Shown: positions 21,771 to 32,205 of the stretch, one piece after another
Layout: each line of letters starts with the position of its first letter
How positions within the stretch are numbered: position 1 is the stretch's first letter
Origin: Opitutales bacterium
Lineage (GTDB): Bacteria; Verrucomicrobiota; Verrucomicrobiia; Opitutales; Coraliomargaritaceae
Direction: 5' to 3'
Assembly (NCBI GenBank): GCA_030729385.1
Contig: JANQXM010000059.1
Location: forward strand, 1 to 58,081
Length of the DNA stretch: 58,081 nt
Notes under the pieces: model-generated
Seen by the model: the letters and a program-made list of their open reading frames with translations, nothing else
What the model was told of the DNA's origin: nothing
Database searches by the model: none
Position numbers and translations under genes: made by a program

Positions 21771-21964
21771 ATGAACGTCGAACATAGGACGTCCAACATC
21801 GAACGTCGATTTATGCGTGAAAAATTGCAGTTAGGCTAGCAGGACTGATTTCGAAATGGTGTAGGCAATGTCTGTGCCAATGGTGCGATTGGTGCATAAA
21901 AAAACGCCCAAGCTAAATATCAAATCAGTGATTCAATATTCAGCGTTGGGCGTTCAACGTTGGT
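21771..21964. repeat. Inverted pair of GAACGTCGAACG-type repeats
   Basis: Left copy at 21771-21809 (GAACGTCGAAC, GACGTCCAACATCGAACG). Right copy in inverse orientation at about 21930-21964 (ATTCAATATTCAGCG, TTGGGCGTTCAACGTTGG). The family recurs at 34396-34430, 37021-37152, 43020-43063 and 51402-51505. Confidence 0.7.
21898..21954 (-). terminator. Terminator of rng made from a dispersed repeat
   Basis: On the minus strand AACGCCCAA-C-GCT pairs with AGC-TTGGGCGTT across a loop of about 33 nt, followed by seven T. It starts 24 bp after the rng stop. One arm is part of the dispersed GTTCAACG repeat. Confidence 0.65.
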
Positions 21965-21978
21965 TCAGTGCGTCGCGA

Positions 21979-23715
21979 TTAGCGCTGCTCGTGACCGGAT
22001 TCGACGTCGATAATTTTGAAGTTTTCGACGTGGTAGATCGGATCCGCGCGGAACGAAAGTTTTGCACCGTAGGATTCTTCGATCCCGAGGAGTAGGTCTT
22101 CGTCTTCGTGGCGGAGGCGATCCAAGTTGGTCGGATGGAGTAAAACGCGGAGGTTGATTTCCTTGTCGTGGCCATCTTTCACGCGGATGTGACGAATCAC
22201 GCTGATCAAGCGGCGTTGCACTTCGACACTCATGGTGCGGGATGATTTAACCGAGCCGCGACCATGGCAGTATGGGCAATCGGTGTAGATCCCGCTGGAG
22301 TGACTCTCGGAGTGGCGCTGGCGAGTCATTTGCATGATGCCGAGCGTCGAGATCGGAAGGATGTGGTTCTTCGCCTTATCATTCGCCATCTCTTTGCGCA
22401 TGCGCGCGAGCACGGCGTTACGGTCCTTCTTCGCCTTCATGTCGATGAAGTCGAGAATGATGAGTCCGCCGATATTACGTAGGCGCACTTGGCGGCAAAT
22501 TTCAGTCGCGGCTTCCAAGTTGACTTGGACGATGAAGTCTTTGCCGTCCTTGTTCTTATTCTTGTGCGAGCCGGTATTGACGTCGATTGAGATAAGGGCC
22601 TCGGTTTCTTCGATCACGATTTCGCCACCGCCTGGAAGGGGGACGCAGCGCATGTAGGTCTGCTCGATTTGGCGTTCAATGTTGAAGCGTTCGAAAACCG
22701 GAATGTCGTCGGTGAAGCGATGGATCTTCGACTTCGAACGAGGAGAGATCTTAGTGACTTCCTCGATGATGTTGTCGTAGTCCTCCTTTTTGTCGACCAT
22801 CACGCGGTCGATGTCTTCGGTGAGGAAGTCGCGCACGGTGCGGCCGACGATGTCGGGCTCGACGTAGAGGCAGGAAGGCTTGTTGGTCGCTTCCATGCGT
22901 TGGTTGATCACTTCCCAGCGTTTGAGTAGAATGTGTAGGTCGCGAATGAAGTAGCGTGCCTTTTTGCCTTCTCCGGCTGTGCGGACGATGATGCCCATGC
23001 CTTCGGGGAGGGTGAGATCGCGGAGTATGCCCTTGAGGCGACTGCGCTCTTTCTTGTCATCGATCTTACGGGAAATACCCATCGTGCCGGTGTAGGGCAT
23101 GAGGACGAGGAAACGGCCGGGGAGGGCGATGTTTGTTGTCGTGCGTGGACCTTTGGTGCCGATTTGGCCTTTGGTGATCTGCAGGACGATCTCGCTACCG
23201 ATGGGGTAGAGTTTTGGAATGTCCTTGATCGAGACCTTCTCGCTTTCGCGTTTACGCTGCTTCTCGGACTTGTTGTCGCGTACGATTTCAATCGTGTTGT
23301 CGTTGGCGGCAGGGAGGATGTCCCAGTAGTGGAGGAAGGCGTTTTTGGCTTCACCGATGTCGACGAAGGCAGCTTTTAGGCCTGGCTCGAGGTTTTGGAT
23401 GCGACCTTTGAAAATCGCGCCGACTTCACGGGCTTCGCCTGTGCGTTCGACTTCGAACTTTTCGAGAACGCCGTTTTGTAGAAGGGCCACGCGTTTTTCG
23501 AGTGGCTCAGAGTTGATGATTAGCTCGGTGTAAGCTTTCTTTTCACTTTTGATCGCCTTAACGATGCGTGTAATCAGGGGCTCTTTTTTTGCCCGCTTCT
23601 TCGCGTCGTTTTGGAGTTCGTTGGTGTCGATGCGCTCGCCTTTTTTCTCCTTCGGAGCGGAGGTGAGTTCTTCGGTGTATTGATCGTCAGATTGATCGGT
23701 AGTTGAATCTTGCAT
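21979..23715 (-). CDS. rng: Ribonuclease G/E family endoribonuclease
   Basis: A 578-residue RNase E/G homologue, which cuts single-stranded AU-rich RNA in rRNA maturation and mRNA decay. The first 60 residues are charged and variable. An S1-like domain follows ([21 protein letters not shown], about residues 102-122, then NAFLHYWDI). Catalytic Mg-binding Asp residues are in ISIDVNTGS and LDFIDM. The zinc-link [10 protein letters not shown] (about 486-495) provides the CPxC pair for dimer contact. It lacks the long C-terminal scaffold of E. coli RNase E, so it is RNase G-like in size. It follows rodA by 87 bp on the same strand and ends in a repeat-based terminator. Confidence 0.94.
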   Translation of the reverse strand: MQDSTTDQSDDQYTEELTSAPKEKKGERIDTNELQNDAKKRAKKEPLITRIVKAIKSEKKAYTELIINSEPLEKRVALLQNGVLEKFEVERTGEAREVGAIFKGRIQNLEPGLKAAFVDIGEAKNAFLHYWDILPAANDNTIEIVRDNKSEKQRKRESEKVSIKDIPKLYPIGSEIVLQITKGQIGTKGPRTTTNIALPGRFLVLMPYTGTMGISRKIDDKKERSRLKGILRDLTLPEGMGIIVRTAGEGKKARYFIRDLHILLKRWEVINQRMEATNKPSCLYVEPDIVGRTVRDFLTEDIDRVMVDKKEDYDNIIEEVTKISPRSKSKIHRFTDDIPVFERFNIERQIEQTYMRCVPLPGGGEIVIEETEALISIDVNTGSHKNKNKDGKDFIVQVNLEAATEICRQVRLRNIGGLIILDFIDMKAKKDRNAVLARMRKEMANDKAKNHILPISTLGIMQMTRQRHSESHSSGIYTDCPYCHGRGSVKSSRTMSVEVQRRLISVIRHIRVKDGHDKEINLRVLLHPTNLDRLRHEDEDLLLGIEESYGAKLSFRADPIYHVENFKIIDVESGHEQR

Positions 23716-23802
23716 TGGTATTGGATGTCCCGGGTTTGGTCGGGGCTCCCCAGTGCTGATTGTTCAGACTTGTCAGTGGATGTGCAGTGCGTGGTGACGG
23801 GA

Positions 23803-25056
<1,254 letters not shown>

Positions 25057-25160
25057 GCGCGTTGTTTAATGGCTCATGGAGAATAGCGAATGGCGAATTT
25101 TCAGCATTTCAGGTGTCGGACTTTCAGGTTTCAACTTTTAGCTTTTCAGCTTTTAGATGA

Positions 25161-25622
25161 TTAGTTCACATCTCCCAGATAATTGGTTCCGGGGTCAAAG
25201 CCGTCTGCGGTGAAGAAAGGTTTGATCACTTCGGGGAGGAAGCGCCGCTCTTGTAGTTCGCTGAGTGGGATCCACTCGACGCCCACCTGCTTCTTATCGT
25301 GCTCGGTGCCTGGGCCGATGCCATCCGGATTCGGGAGCGAGCAACGAAAGACGTTCTCCACTTGGTGGAAATTGCGGTGTGTATTGCGGAATTCATGGTT
25401 TTTACCGATATATTCCCGCACATAGAGGAACTCGCCCACTTCGACCTCAGTGCCGATTTCCTCTAGGCACTCGCGTTTCAAGCCCTCGCGGAGGGTTTCA
25501 CCATGATTCTGTCCGCCTCCAGGTAGGATGTAAAAGATGCCGGTATGGTCGCGCATCTTAATCGCGAGCAATTTTTGTTCGTGAATAATGAGGGCTCTGG
25601 CAGCTGTTCGTATGGGGCGCAT
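25161..25622 (-). CDS. Nudix hydrolase
   Basis: A 153-residue Nudix protein. The Nudix box [15 protein letters not shown] then RECLEEIGT (about 35-58) fits the consensus Gx5Ex7REUxEExGU, with the Mg-binding Glu residues present. These enzymes hydrolyse nucleoside diphosphates linked to another group. The substrate cannot be read from the sequence. The N-terminus [17 protein letters not shown] is typical of the fold. Start at 25622 lies 124 bp from a divergent small gene. A degenerate TTTCAGC tract separates it from rodA. Confidence 0.9.
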   Translation of the reverse strand: MRPIRTAARALIIHEQKLLAIKMRDHTGIFYILPGGGQNHGETLREGLKRECLEEIGTEVEVGEFLYVREYIGKNHEFRNTHRNFHQVENVFRCSLPNPDGIGPGTEHDKKQVGVEWIPLSELQERRFLPEVIKPFFTADGFDPGTNYLGDVN

Positions 25623-25746
25623 GGGTAGTCATATAACCAAAAGATTTTTCGTTTGGAGCAAGACTCAAGCGTGTGAAAGTGAAATTTCAGAGACAAATTT
25701 TCGGCATCGCTTGAAATTTTGATCGGTTTACATAGCGGTTCTCGGC

Positions 25747-26097
25747 ATGGTCGAGTTAATGAAACAAATCGGTATGCAGTCATTTTTGGAGCAGTTCGCG
25801 GATTCCCCTGTAAATTTAGCTTTTGTTGAGGCGCTGTTTGCCGAGGTCGATGGGTCCACGCTCAATGGATTTTTGGAAGATGTGGATGACAGCGCGTTTT
25901 CGCTTCATGACTGGGTAGCTGCATTGCGCACTCTTGGTAGCTGGCTTGACGTTCGAAAGTTGACGCTCTCCCTCCAAGATCAAATCGGTTACGTCTGTTG
26001 CGCAGCAGAGTCTGCTAGTGTTGGTGCTAATTTGACGGACCTCCCTAGCTTGGTCGATGAGATGTTGACTGCTTATGGCTGCGAGCGGGCAGAGTAG
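25747..26097 (+). CDS. Small hypothetical protein, 116 aa
   Basis: Not recognised. A soluble, acidic, mostly helical protein with two adjacent Cys (YVCCAAES, about residues 77-84) and no signal peptide or membrane helix. The frame is uninterrupted, and its codon use looks like its neighbours. It runs divergently from the Nudix gene and 101 bp ahead of mgtE on the same strand. ATG 25747 is the first usable start. A later ATG at residue 5 is possible. Confidence 0.6.
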   Translation: MVELMKQIGMQSFLEQFADSPVNLAFVEALFAEVDGSTLNGFLEDVDDSAFSLHDWVAALRTLGSWLDVRKLTLSLQDQIGYVCCAAESASVGANLTDLPSLVDEMLTAYGCERAE

Positions 26098-26198
26098 TTT
26101 GTATCGGATGTGAGATGCGGTATGTGAGCCGCTAAATCACGCCTAAGTTTTGATTCCCGTCTTTACTATGTGAGTCCGACAACTATTACGGAGCACGC

Positions 26199-27548
26199 AT
26201 GGTCGATGAAAACACAGCAGCTGAAATTGAAATCCAAGAACTGATTGCAAACAATCAGCTCAAGGCAGTTGCGGAGCGTTTAAAGAGTTGGGCCAATCCG
26301 GAAATTGCCGACCTTTTGATGGGGCTCGATAAGCCGCACCAGATACTCGTCTATCGTTCGCTTCCTCGGCAGCGTGCGGCCGACATGTTTGCCTATCTGG
26401 AGCCCGAAGATCAGGACAGCTTGCTCGAAGCACTGACCGATGCGGACACGCGAATACTGCTGGCTGACTTGAGTCCAGATGACCGGACCGAAATGCTCGA
26501 AGAGCTGCCCGCTACCGTTACACGACGTCTCATGCAGTTGCTGAGCCCCGGCGACTTAGTGGAAGTGCGCCAGCTGCTCGGTTACCCAGAAGAGAGCGTC
26601 GGTCGTCTGATGACCCCCGACTACATCCGTGTTCGAGCGGAATGGACCGTGGAGCAAGCCATCGATCACATCCGAAAATACGGACGCGACTCTGAGATTT
26701 TTAACATCATGTATGTGACCGATGGTAACGGCCTCTTGATCGATATAGTGCGCATGCGCCGCATTATTTTGGCGGCTCCCGGCACGGTGATTAAGGATAT
26801 TTTAAACTATAATTGCATCAGCATCTCCGCTTTTGATGACCGAGAAGTCGCAGTGGAAATGATTCAACGCTACGACGTCAATGCGTTGCCAGTAGTCGAT
26901 TCTGAAGGGGTGCTCGTGGGCATCGTCACGGTCGACGATATCATGGACGTAGCCGAAGAAGAGGTCACCGAAGACATTCAAAAGGGTGCCGGTATGGCGC
27001 CTCTCGAAACGAAGTATAGTGCCGCCAGTCCCATGCAGCTTTTTCGAAAGCGTATCGGTTGGTTGCTCATCTTGATCTTTGTGAATCTCATTTCTGCGGG
27101 CGTGATTTCCAACTACGAGGAATTCGTCATGGAGTTCATCACCCTAGCGCTGTTCATGCCTCTGGTCATTGCCAGCGGTGGTAATTGCGGCGCGCAGGCC
27201 GCTACACTGATGGTGCGTTCCATCGCCACCGGCGACGTCGAGCTCGGGGGTTGGATGAAGTCGGTCAGCAAGGAAATCTTCGTCGGTATTTTACTCGGCA
27301 CCGCCATGGCATTGATCGCCGCCTTTGTCGGACAGCTCTATGGAGGCGATACCAAGATCGCCGTCATCGTCGGCCTCAGTATGATCTCGATTGTATTTGT
27401 CGCCAATAGCTTTGGTGCATTGCTACCATTCATTCTCAGTCGTTTAAAGATCGACCCTGCGGCTGCCAGCACACCTCTGATCACTTCACTGATGGACGTG
27501 CTTGGGCTGATCATTTACTTCTCCATTGCGGTCGCAATTTTAGGGTAG
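26199..27548 (+). CDS. mgtE: Magnesium transporter MgtE
   Basis: A 449-residue MgtE channel. The N domain (about 10-125) is a helical superhelix. Two CBS domains (about 135-255, with [20 protein letters not shown]) sense cytoplasmic Mg. The five-helix membrane domain (about 285-449) contains [17 protein letters not shown], the conserved pore region. Length is normal. The gene stands alone with no riboswitch seen in the 101-bp leader. Its TAG stop is part of the GTAG head of a REP hairpin, so the final codons GGG-TAG overlap the repeat. Confidence 0.96.
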   Translation: MVDENTAAEIEIQELIANNQLKAVAERLKSWANPEIADLLMGLDKPHQILVYRSLPRQRAADMFAYLEPEDQDSLLEALTDADTRILLADLSPDDRTEMLEELPATVTRRLMQLLSPGDLVEVRQLLGYPEESVGRLMTPDYIRVRAEWTVEQAIDHIRKYGRDSEIFNIMYVTDGNGLLIDIVRMRRIILAAPGTVIKDILNYNCISISAFDDREVAVEMIQRYDVNALPVVDSEGVLVGIVTVDDIMDVAEEEVTEDIQKGAGMAPLETKYSAASPMQLFRKRIGWLLILIFVNLISAGVISNYEEFVMEFITLALFMPLVIASGGNCGAQAATLMVRSIATGDVELGGWMKSVSKEIFVGILLGTAMALIAAFVGQLYGGDTKIAVIVGLSMISIVFVANSFGALLPFILSRLKIDPAAASTPLITSLMDVLGLIIYFSIAVAILG

Positions 27549-27637
27549 AGGCGGTCGTCCCGACCGCCACGCGTCGTCGTCGACTCATCGTATCAGCCAA
27601 CAACACTGAAATGGCGCTTAGGGACAAGCGCCGCTAC
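27545..27637. repeat. Two facing GTAG REP hairpins after mgtE
   Basis: Plus-strand copy 27545-27568: GTAGAGGCGGTCGTCCCG then ACCGCC. Minus-strand copy 27613-27637: GTAGCGGCGCTTGTCC then CTAAGCGCC. The GTAG of the first copy includes the mgtE stop codon TAG (27546-27548). Confidence 0.75.
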
Positions 27638-27717
27638 CTTTCTGTTGCCATCTCTCCACTCGCTGGCATTTTCGGTCGATAGGCTTATATTTTTGAAAAC
27701 TCCTTTGTAACTACAGA

Positions 27718-28548
27718 ATGAACCACGCGTCTTATTTTACGCCACGCCGCTCGCTCGCATTGGGGCGGAAGACCTACCTCGCGGGAATTCTAAATCTCAC
27801 GCCCGATTCGTTTTCCGATGGCGGTGACTTTGTTGATCAGGATCAAGCAGTGTTACGTTTTCATCAAATGGTGGAAGCAGGAGCGGAGATCATCGACATT
27901 GGCGGTGAGTCCACACGTCCAGGTCATATTCCAGTGCCAGCCGATGTGGAGATTGCCCGCGTTGTGCCTTTCATCGAAACCATCCGCCCACACACCGACG
28001 CCTTGATTTCGATCGACACTTCAAAAGCTGCCGTGGCTGAAGCCGCCGTCGCTGCCGGTGCCGATATCATTAACGATGTTTGGGGCGCGCGGCACGATCC
28101 ACGCATGGCTGAAGTCATGGGACAGAGCGGTGCCGCTTGTATCCTGATGCATAACCGCCCGAGTGAAGAAGCAGGAGTGGGCGACGTGATCGAGGCGATT
28201 CAAACCTACTTAGATCAATCGATTCTGCTGGTTAAAGAAGCCGGCGTGCGCGACGACGCGATCATGCTAGACCCCGGTCTAGGCTTCGGCAAAACCTACG
28301 AAGAAAACTGGGAGATCATGCGCCGCCTCCCCGAGTTGGTTCGCATGGGCTACCCGATTTTATTGGGTGCTTCTCGCAAGTCGATGATCGCAAAACTCCT
28401 CGATTTGAAAGACCCCAAAGCACGCTTAAGTGGCACCCTCGCCACCACCTCCTTAGCGATCCAATCCGGTGTCGACTTTATCCGCGTGCACGACGTCAAA
28501 GAAAACCGTGAATGCGCCGATGTAATCGATCACTGCCTGCGGCAGTGA
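27718..28548 (+). CDS. folP: Dihydropteroate synthase FolP
   Basis: A 276-residue DHPS that joins p-aminobenzoate to the pterin pyrophosphate in folate synthesis. Hallmarks are GILNLTPDSFSDGG (about 22-35), IDIGGESTRPG (about 60-70), ISIDTSK, INDVWG and the late LGASRKS loop that holds the diphosphate. TIM-barrel length is normal. First of three folate genes (folP, folB, folK) in biosynthetic order reversed; folB follows after 160 bp and folK overlaps folB. Confidence 0.96.
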   Translation: MNHASYFTPRRSLALGRKTYLAGILNLTPDSFSDGGDFVDQDQAVLRFHQMVEAGAEIIDIGGESTRPGHIPVPADVEIARVVPFIETIRPHTDALISIDTSKAAVAEAAVAAGADIINDVWGARHDPRMAEVMGQSGAACILMHNRPSEEAGVGDVIEAIQTYLDQSILLVKEAGVRDDAIMLDPGLGFGKTYEENWEIMRRLPELVRMGYPILLGASRKSMIAKLLDLKDPKARLSGTLATTSLAIQSGVDFIRVHDVKENRECADVIDHCLRQ

Positions 28549-28708
28549 GGCGTTGAACCGATTGTTGACGTTAAAGAACATGGAAGACTGGCAGCACTGC
28601 TCAGGTCATTATTAGTCTAAGTGGTAAAAATACGTAATGTGGGTAGTTCCCGGAAGCAGCTACATTTTCCGCTTCTCACTTACCGCTCTCCACTGCACAC
28701 TGCCTCCT

Positions 28709-29074
28709 ATGAACAAAACCACGATCGAACTGAAAGACCTCGAATTCTTTGCCCGCCATGGGGCATTGGCGGAAGAGGCGAAGCTGGGGCAGCGATTCAA
28801 GCTGGACGTGACTTTGCGCTTGGTCGATGGCTTGGACTTTGAAGAAGACAGCACTGACTGCACGGTGAATTACGCCGAAGTTTATGAAGCTGTGAAAGAG
28901 GTCTTTACCGGGTTCCGTTTCAATTTGATCGAGCGCGCGGGCGAGCTGATTTGCTCCGAAATTTTGGAGCGTTTTGAGCGAGTGGTTGAAGTGACGGTGA
29001 AAGTGAAAAAGCCTGCGGTGCCGGTGGATTGTATTTGTGATTATTTTGCAGTGGAGGTCACTCGATGCCGTTAA
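28709..29074 (+). CDS. folB: Dihydroneopterin aldolase FolB
   Basis: A 121-residue DHNA. It splits dihydroneopterin to hydroxymethyl-dihydropterin and glycolaldehyde. The pattern LEFFARHGALAEEAKLGQ (about 8-25) and the late VKVKKPAVPVD (about 98-108) are family marks. The frame is open upstream to 28637, but ATG 28709 gives the usual N-terminus MNKTTIELKDL. The folK ATG lies inside its last codons (10-bp overlap), so the two are coupled. Confidence 0.92.
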   Translation: MNKTTIELKDLEFFARHGALAEEAKLGQRFKLDVTLRLVDGLDFEEDSTDCTVNYAEVYEAVKEVFTGFRFNLIERAGELICSEILERFERVVEVTVKVKKPAVPVDCICDYFAVEVTRCR

Positions 29075-29559
29075 CGACGTCTTACTTGGCGCTTGGCAGT
29101 AATCTTGGTGATCGGCTCAGCCAGATGCGTGACGCCTTGCGCTTGTTGGAGGCGGACTACGCAATACGAATTTTGCGAAGCAGCGCGGTCTATCAAAACC
29201 GAGCGATCGGAATGGAGAATGCTGAGGACTTTCTCAATGCGGTGGTGGCTGTCGAAACTGGGTTGGCGCCGGAGGCATTGCTGTATGCCTGCCTTGCGGT
29301 GGAAACGAAACTTGGGCGCGTGCGCTCGGGAGTATGGGCGCCGCGCACGATCGATCTCGATGTGCTGGCGTATGGGGATCGCGTGATCGAAACCGAGCGT
29401 TTGCAGCTGCCGCATCCGCGTATCGCGGAACGTGATTTTGTGGCACAGCCTTTACTGGAAGTCGCGCCAGACTTGGTAGTGTTTGGTCAATCGATCCAAG
29501 CAATCGTGGCGGCGTTGCCCGCAATTGATTTGGAACTGTGGGCTGAGCGACTCAGGTAA
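29065..29559 (+). CDS. folK: HPPK, FolK pyrophosphokinase
   Basis: A 164-residue 6-hydroxymethyl-7,8-dihydropterin pyrophosphokinase, which supplies the pyrophosphorylated pterin that FolP uses. YLALGSNLGDR (about 7-17), the RxxGxWxPRTIDLDVL block (about 89-103) holding the metal-binding Asp pair, and LPHPRIAERDFV (about 113-124) are clear. Overlaps folB by 10 bp. Confidence 0.95.
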   Translation: MPLTTSYLALGSNLGDRLSQMRDALRLLEADYAIRILRSSAVYQNRAIGMENAEDFLNAVVAVETGLAPEALLYACLAVETKLGRVRSGVWAPRTIDLDVLAYGDRVIETERLQLPHPRIAERDFVAQPLLEVAPDLVVFGQSIQAIVAALPAIDLELWAERLR

Positions 29560-29567
29560 GGTATTTA

Positions 29568-29650
29568 GCCACGGATGCACGCGGATTTCCACGGATGCAT
29601 CGAACTGAAATATATCTGCGAAAATCCGTGTGTATCTGCGGTTAACTTAT
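29568..29650. repeat. Degenerate CACGGAT/CTGCGG-type repeat
   Basis: Imperfect repeats reading CCACGGATGCACGCGGATTTC and later AATCCGTGTGTATCTGCGG form a loose inverted structure. No gene. A CTAACTTCTAG-like tract (29688-29715) fills the rest before the next start. Confidence 0.45.
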
Positions 29651-29718
29651 TTGTGCGAAGATTGGGGTGTGGTGTTTATAAAACTGACTTCTAATTTCTA
29701 GCTCCTAACTTCTCTTTA

Positions 29719-30015
29719 ATGAAACCTACTATTGAAATCGAATATTGCGCCGGCTGCCGCTGGTTGATGCGGGCGGCTTGGACGGCTCAGGAATTGCTCA
29801 CTACTTTTGATGGTAAGTTGGCTGCGGTGACGATGCGGCCTTCGGAGGAGCCGGGCACGTTTATTGTTCGAATCGATGGGGTGGAGCTTTGGAACCGTCG
29901 TGCTGAGGGGCGTTTCCCGGAAATGAAAGAACTCAAGCAGATCGTGCGTGATCATATCGCACCGGAACAAAACTTGGGGCATAGCGACACTGAAGAAAGA
30001 CAACAAGATGTCTGA
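29719..30015 (+). CDS. SelT/SelW/SelH-like thioredoxin-fold protein (Cys form)
   Basis: A 98-residue small redox protein of the Rdx family. The N-terminal YCAGCRW has the CxxC motif that in animal SelW is CxxU (selenocysteine). Here both positions are Cys, so no recoding is needed. The later part (EEPGTFIVRIDGVELWNRRAEGRFPEMKELKQ) follows the family pattern in which GxFxVxxDGxxxWxRxxxGxFPE is conserved. The cellular partner is unknown. It overlaps the downstream glycosylase by 8 bp, implying joint translation. Confidence 0.85.
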   Translation: MKPTIEIEYCAGCRWLMRAAWTAQELLTTFDGKLAAVTMRPSEEPGTFIVRIDGVELWNRRAEGRFPEMKELKQIVRDHIAPEQNLGHSDTEERQQDV

Positions 30016-30733
30016 GGCGATTTCCGATCAAGTCATTGAGGCGGCACAAGCGTTGTCCAGCGCAGTGGATGCACTGTCGTTTACGCCTCCGACGACGCAT
30101 ATTTATAATCCACTGACCTACGCTTGGGCGGGGCATCGTAGCTATTTGCAGCAACATGCTAACTCCAAGAAGAAGGTCATATTTATGGGTATGAATCCCG
30201 GGCCTTTTGGTATGGCGCAATGCGGCGTGCCCTTTGGTGAGCTAGAGTTGGTGCGAGACTGGGTGGGGGTTTATGAGTTGATAATGAAGCCTGCCAATGA
30301 GCACCCGAAACGTTTGATCGAGGGCTTTGCTTGTCCGCGTAGTGAGGTGAGCGGTCGTCGTTTATGGGGACTCTTCAAAGAAATGTATCCCGAAGCCGTA
30401 GACTTCTTTGCCAATCATTTTGTGGCGAACTACTGCCCGCTGGTTTTCATGGAAGAGAGCGGCAAGAATCGCACGCCTGACAAGTTACCCGCCGCAGAGG
30501 TGGAGGCTTTGTATGCGATTTGCGATGAGCATTTACGCAAGCTAGTTGAGATACTAGAGCCCGAGTGGGTGATCGGTGTCGGCGCTTTTGCAGAGGGTCG
30601 TGCTAAGATCGCATTGAAGGGAATGGATGTGAAGATCGGCAAGGTTTTGCACCCGAGCCCGGCAAGTCCCGCCGCGAATCGAGGCTGGGGCGAGCAAGCC
30701 ACAAAGCAGTTGCAGGCGTTGGGAATTTGGTAG
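30008..30733 (+). CDS. SMUG1-type uracil-DNA glycosylase
   Basis: A 241-residue member of the SMUG1 branch of uracil-DNA glycosylases, which remove uracil and oxidised pyrimidines from DNA. Motif 1 GMNPGPFGMAQCGVPFGE (61-78) contains the Asn of SMUG1, and the late HPSPASPAAN (about 217-226) is the DNA-minor-groove motif. ATG 30008 is preferred over the longer frame from 29948, because the extra residues are unlike the family and the ATG lies within the preceding stop. SMUG1 is less common in bacteria than Ung. The TAG stop is part of the GTAG head of a REP hairpin. Confidence 0.93.
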   Translation: MSEAISDQVIEAAQALSSAVDALSFTPPTTHIYNPLTYAWAGHRSYLQQHANSKKKVIFMGMNPGPFGMAQCGVPFGELELVRDWVGVYELIMKPANEHPKRLIEGFACPRSEVSGRRLWGLFKEMYPEAVDFFANHFVANYCPLVFMEESGKNRTPDKLPAAEVEALYAICDEHLRKLVEILEPEWVIGVGAFAEGRAKIALKGMDVKIGKVLHPSPASPAANRGWGEQATKQLQALGIW

Positions 30734-30753
30734 TGCGGCACCGTCTCGGTGCT
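30730..30753 (+). repeat. REP-like hairpin whose GTAG gives the glycosylase stop
   Basis: GTAGTGCG followed by GCACCG-TCT-CGGTGC. The stop TAG is at 30731-30733. The same stem lies around the MITE at 57653-57840. Confidence 0.75.
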
Positions 30754-30808
30754 CTTCAAGGAATGATCTCACACAGAGACACTGAGGCACGGAGAGGCTA
30801 GGAAGAGT

Positions 30809-30832
30809 GTAGCCACGTCACTCAGTGACGTG
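30809..30832 (+). repeat. REP-like hairpin headed by GTAG
   Basis: GTAGC followed by CACGTCACT-C-AGTGACGTG. The same stem recurs at 58022-58045 and, interrupted, at 56167-56215. Confidence 0.75.
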
Positions 30833-30979
30833 TTTCCCTGGTTCGCCTGTTGCATTATAGTTCTATGTGTTTTCGTGAGATATTATACGTGAGCCTCATC
30901 ACGTCGGAGTTGCAGAAGAGTCGCAGAGCCTAGGGGCAGAAAGGAATAAGGGAATTAATGTAATTGTCCTCTGATGTCG

Positions 30980-31006
30980 GTGCGGAGCGAGACGCTCCTA
31001 GGCTAC
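30980..31006 (-). repeat. REP-like hairpin whose GTAG gives the M28 peptidase stop
   Basis: Minus-strand GTAGCCTA then GGAGCG-TCT-CGCTCC. The TAG at 31003-31005 is the stop codon of the peptidase gene. Confidence 0.7.
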
Positions 31007-31977
31007 CTCTTATTAACAGCTGTGCTGTAAACTGCTTTCACGACTTCGCCCATTTTTTTGTAATCGAGTCGGTCCCAGGTGTCGCCAGCTTTGTGGTATT
31101 CTTTGTTTCGATAAAAGGCGGTGTCGGAGATCATGACGGCATCATAGCCGAACTCCCAATAGTTGCGGTGGTCTGAAAAATCGATGCCGGGCACTTGGGT
31201 GGGGGCCGCGATCGAATAGACGTCGATCTCGGCGGCACCGTTCATGCCTGCTTTGATGTCGGCGATATATGGGCGCTGGTCGAGCTTACCGATGACGGCG
31301 ATGAAGTCGCCGGTGTTGGGGTAAAGTAGTTTAAAGAGTAGCGCAGGGTATTCCTGTGAGCCGGAGGTGTCGTCATAGTAGCCGATCATTTCCAGCACGA
31401 TGACGCCAGTGATGGGATGACCTTCTTCGGAGACTGCCTTGGCATGGTGATAACTGCCCATGTCTTTGGTGGCGAAGAAAGGGGGCTCTTCCAAAGTGTA
31501 GGCGACGAGTTCGATGGTGGTCTCGGGTGCTTGCTTGCCGAGCAGGTAAGCGAGCTCGATCAGTCCGGCTACGCCGCTGGCGTTGTCGTCGGCGCCGGGT
31601 GTTTTACCGTGTGAATCATAGTGTGCCCCGATAATCTGGCGGGGACCGTCGCTAGGACCAAACAAGCAACGGATGTTGTAATAGGTGGTGCCGCTTATGC
31701 TGAATTCCTGTTTCTCAATTCGTCCACCAGCATCGGCAAAATGATCTTCGATGAAGGCTGCAGTCAGATTGAGATTGTCGGTGTGACCGTAGCTTCGGGG
31801 ATGGAAATTGATCGAAAGCGTTTTTACCACGTTTTGCATGCGTTCGATGTCGACAGATGCCTCGGCGGTGTCATTCGCGCTCAGGGCTGGTTGTGCAAGG
31901 TAGATCCAAACTGCAAGCAGCACGACCCCTACTCCTATGGATACGTTGCGGAGAAATTTGAGTATTTTTTTAAGCAT
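31003..31977 (-). CDS. Membrane-anchored M28 family metallopeptidase
   Basis: A 324-residue zinc aminopeptidase-like protein. One N-terminal membrane anchor or uncleaved signal (residues 12-33) probably holds the catalytic domain outside the cytoplasm. M28 residues are visible: His119 and Asp121 in GAHYDSH, the bridging Asp130 in GADDNASG, Glu163-Glu164 in TLEEPPFF, and a late His in EYHKAGDTW (about 299). M28 enzymes cut N-terminal residues from peptides, and this one's substrate is not known. It lies 228 bp after the VWA genes on the same strand. The stop TAG is part of a REP hairpin head. Confidence 0.88.
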   Translation of the reverse strand: MLKKILKFLRNVSIGVGVVLLAVWIYLAQPALSANDTAEASVDIERMQNVVKTLSINFHPRSYGHTDNLNLTAAFIEDHFADAGGRIEKQEFSISGTTYYNIRCLFGPSDGPRQIIGAHYDSHGKTPGADDNASGVAGLIELAYLLGKQAPETTIELVAYTLEEPPFFATKDMGSYHHAKAVSEEGHPITGVIVLEMIGYYDDTSGSQEYPALLFKLLYPNTGDFIAVIGKLDQRPYIADIKAGMNGAAEIDVYSIAAPTQVPGIDFSDHRNYWEFGYDAVMISDTAFYRNKEYHKAGDTWDRLDYKKMGEVVKAVYSTAVNKR

Positions 31978-32010
31978 GATTGAGCGGGGCGTTTAGTTGT
32001 GAATGTCGGT

Positions 32011-32076
32011 CGGGACGGCTGCCCTCAGCCGTCCGTTTGTAGGAGTTGGCGGACGCCTGAGGGCAGGCGTCCCTAC
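32011..32076. repeat. Pair of inverted hairpins, one headed by GTAG
   Basis: Left hairpin GACGGCTGCCCTCAGCCGTC (about 32013-32033). Right one, on the minus strand, is GTAGGGACGCCTGCCC then TCAGGCGTCC (32051-32076). Downstream to 32205 AATTATTCTG-type repeats occur, with no gene. Confidence 0.6.
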
Positions 32077-32205
32077 CATTTTAAATTTGAACAGAATGAT
32101 TTGTGACAGAATTATTTATGCGTGCTGGGGTTGCTTGCGGGAATTGTCTCAGTGGAAATTATTCTGCCCTCAATTATTCTGCCTCCCTGCGTCGGACCAG
32201 CTTCT

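Noticed and set aside
26098-26198. Mg riboswitch before mgtE
   Set aside because: Only 101 bp, without the long stems expected of an M-box.
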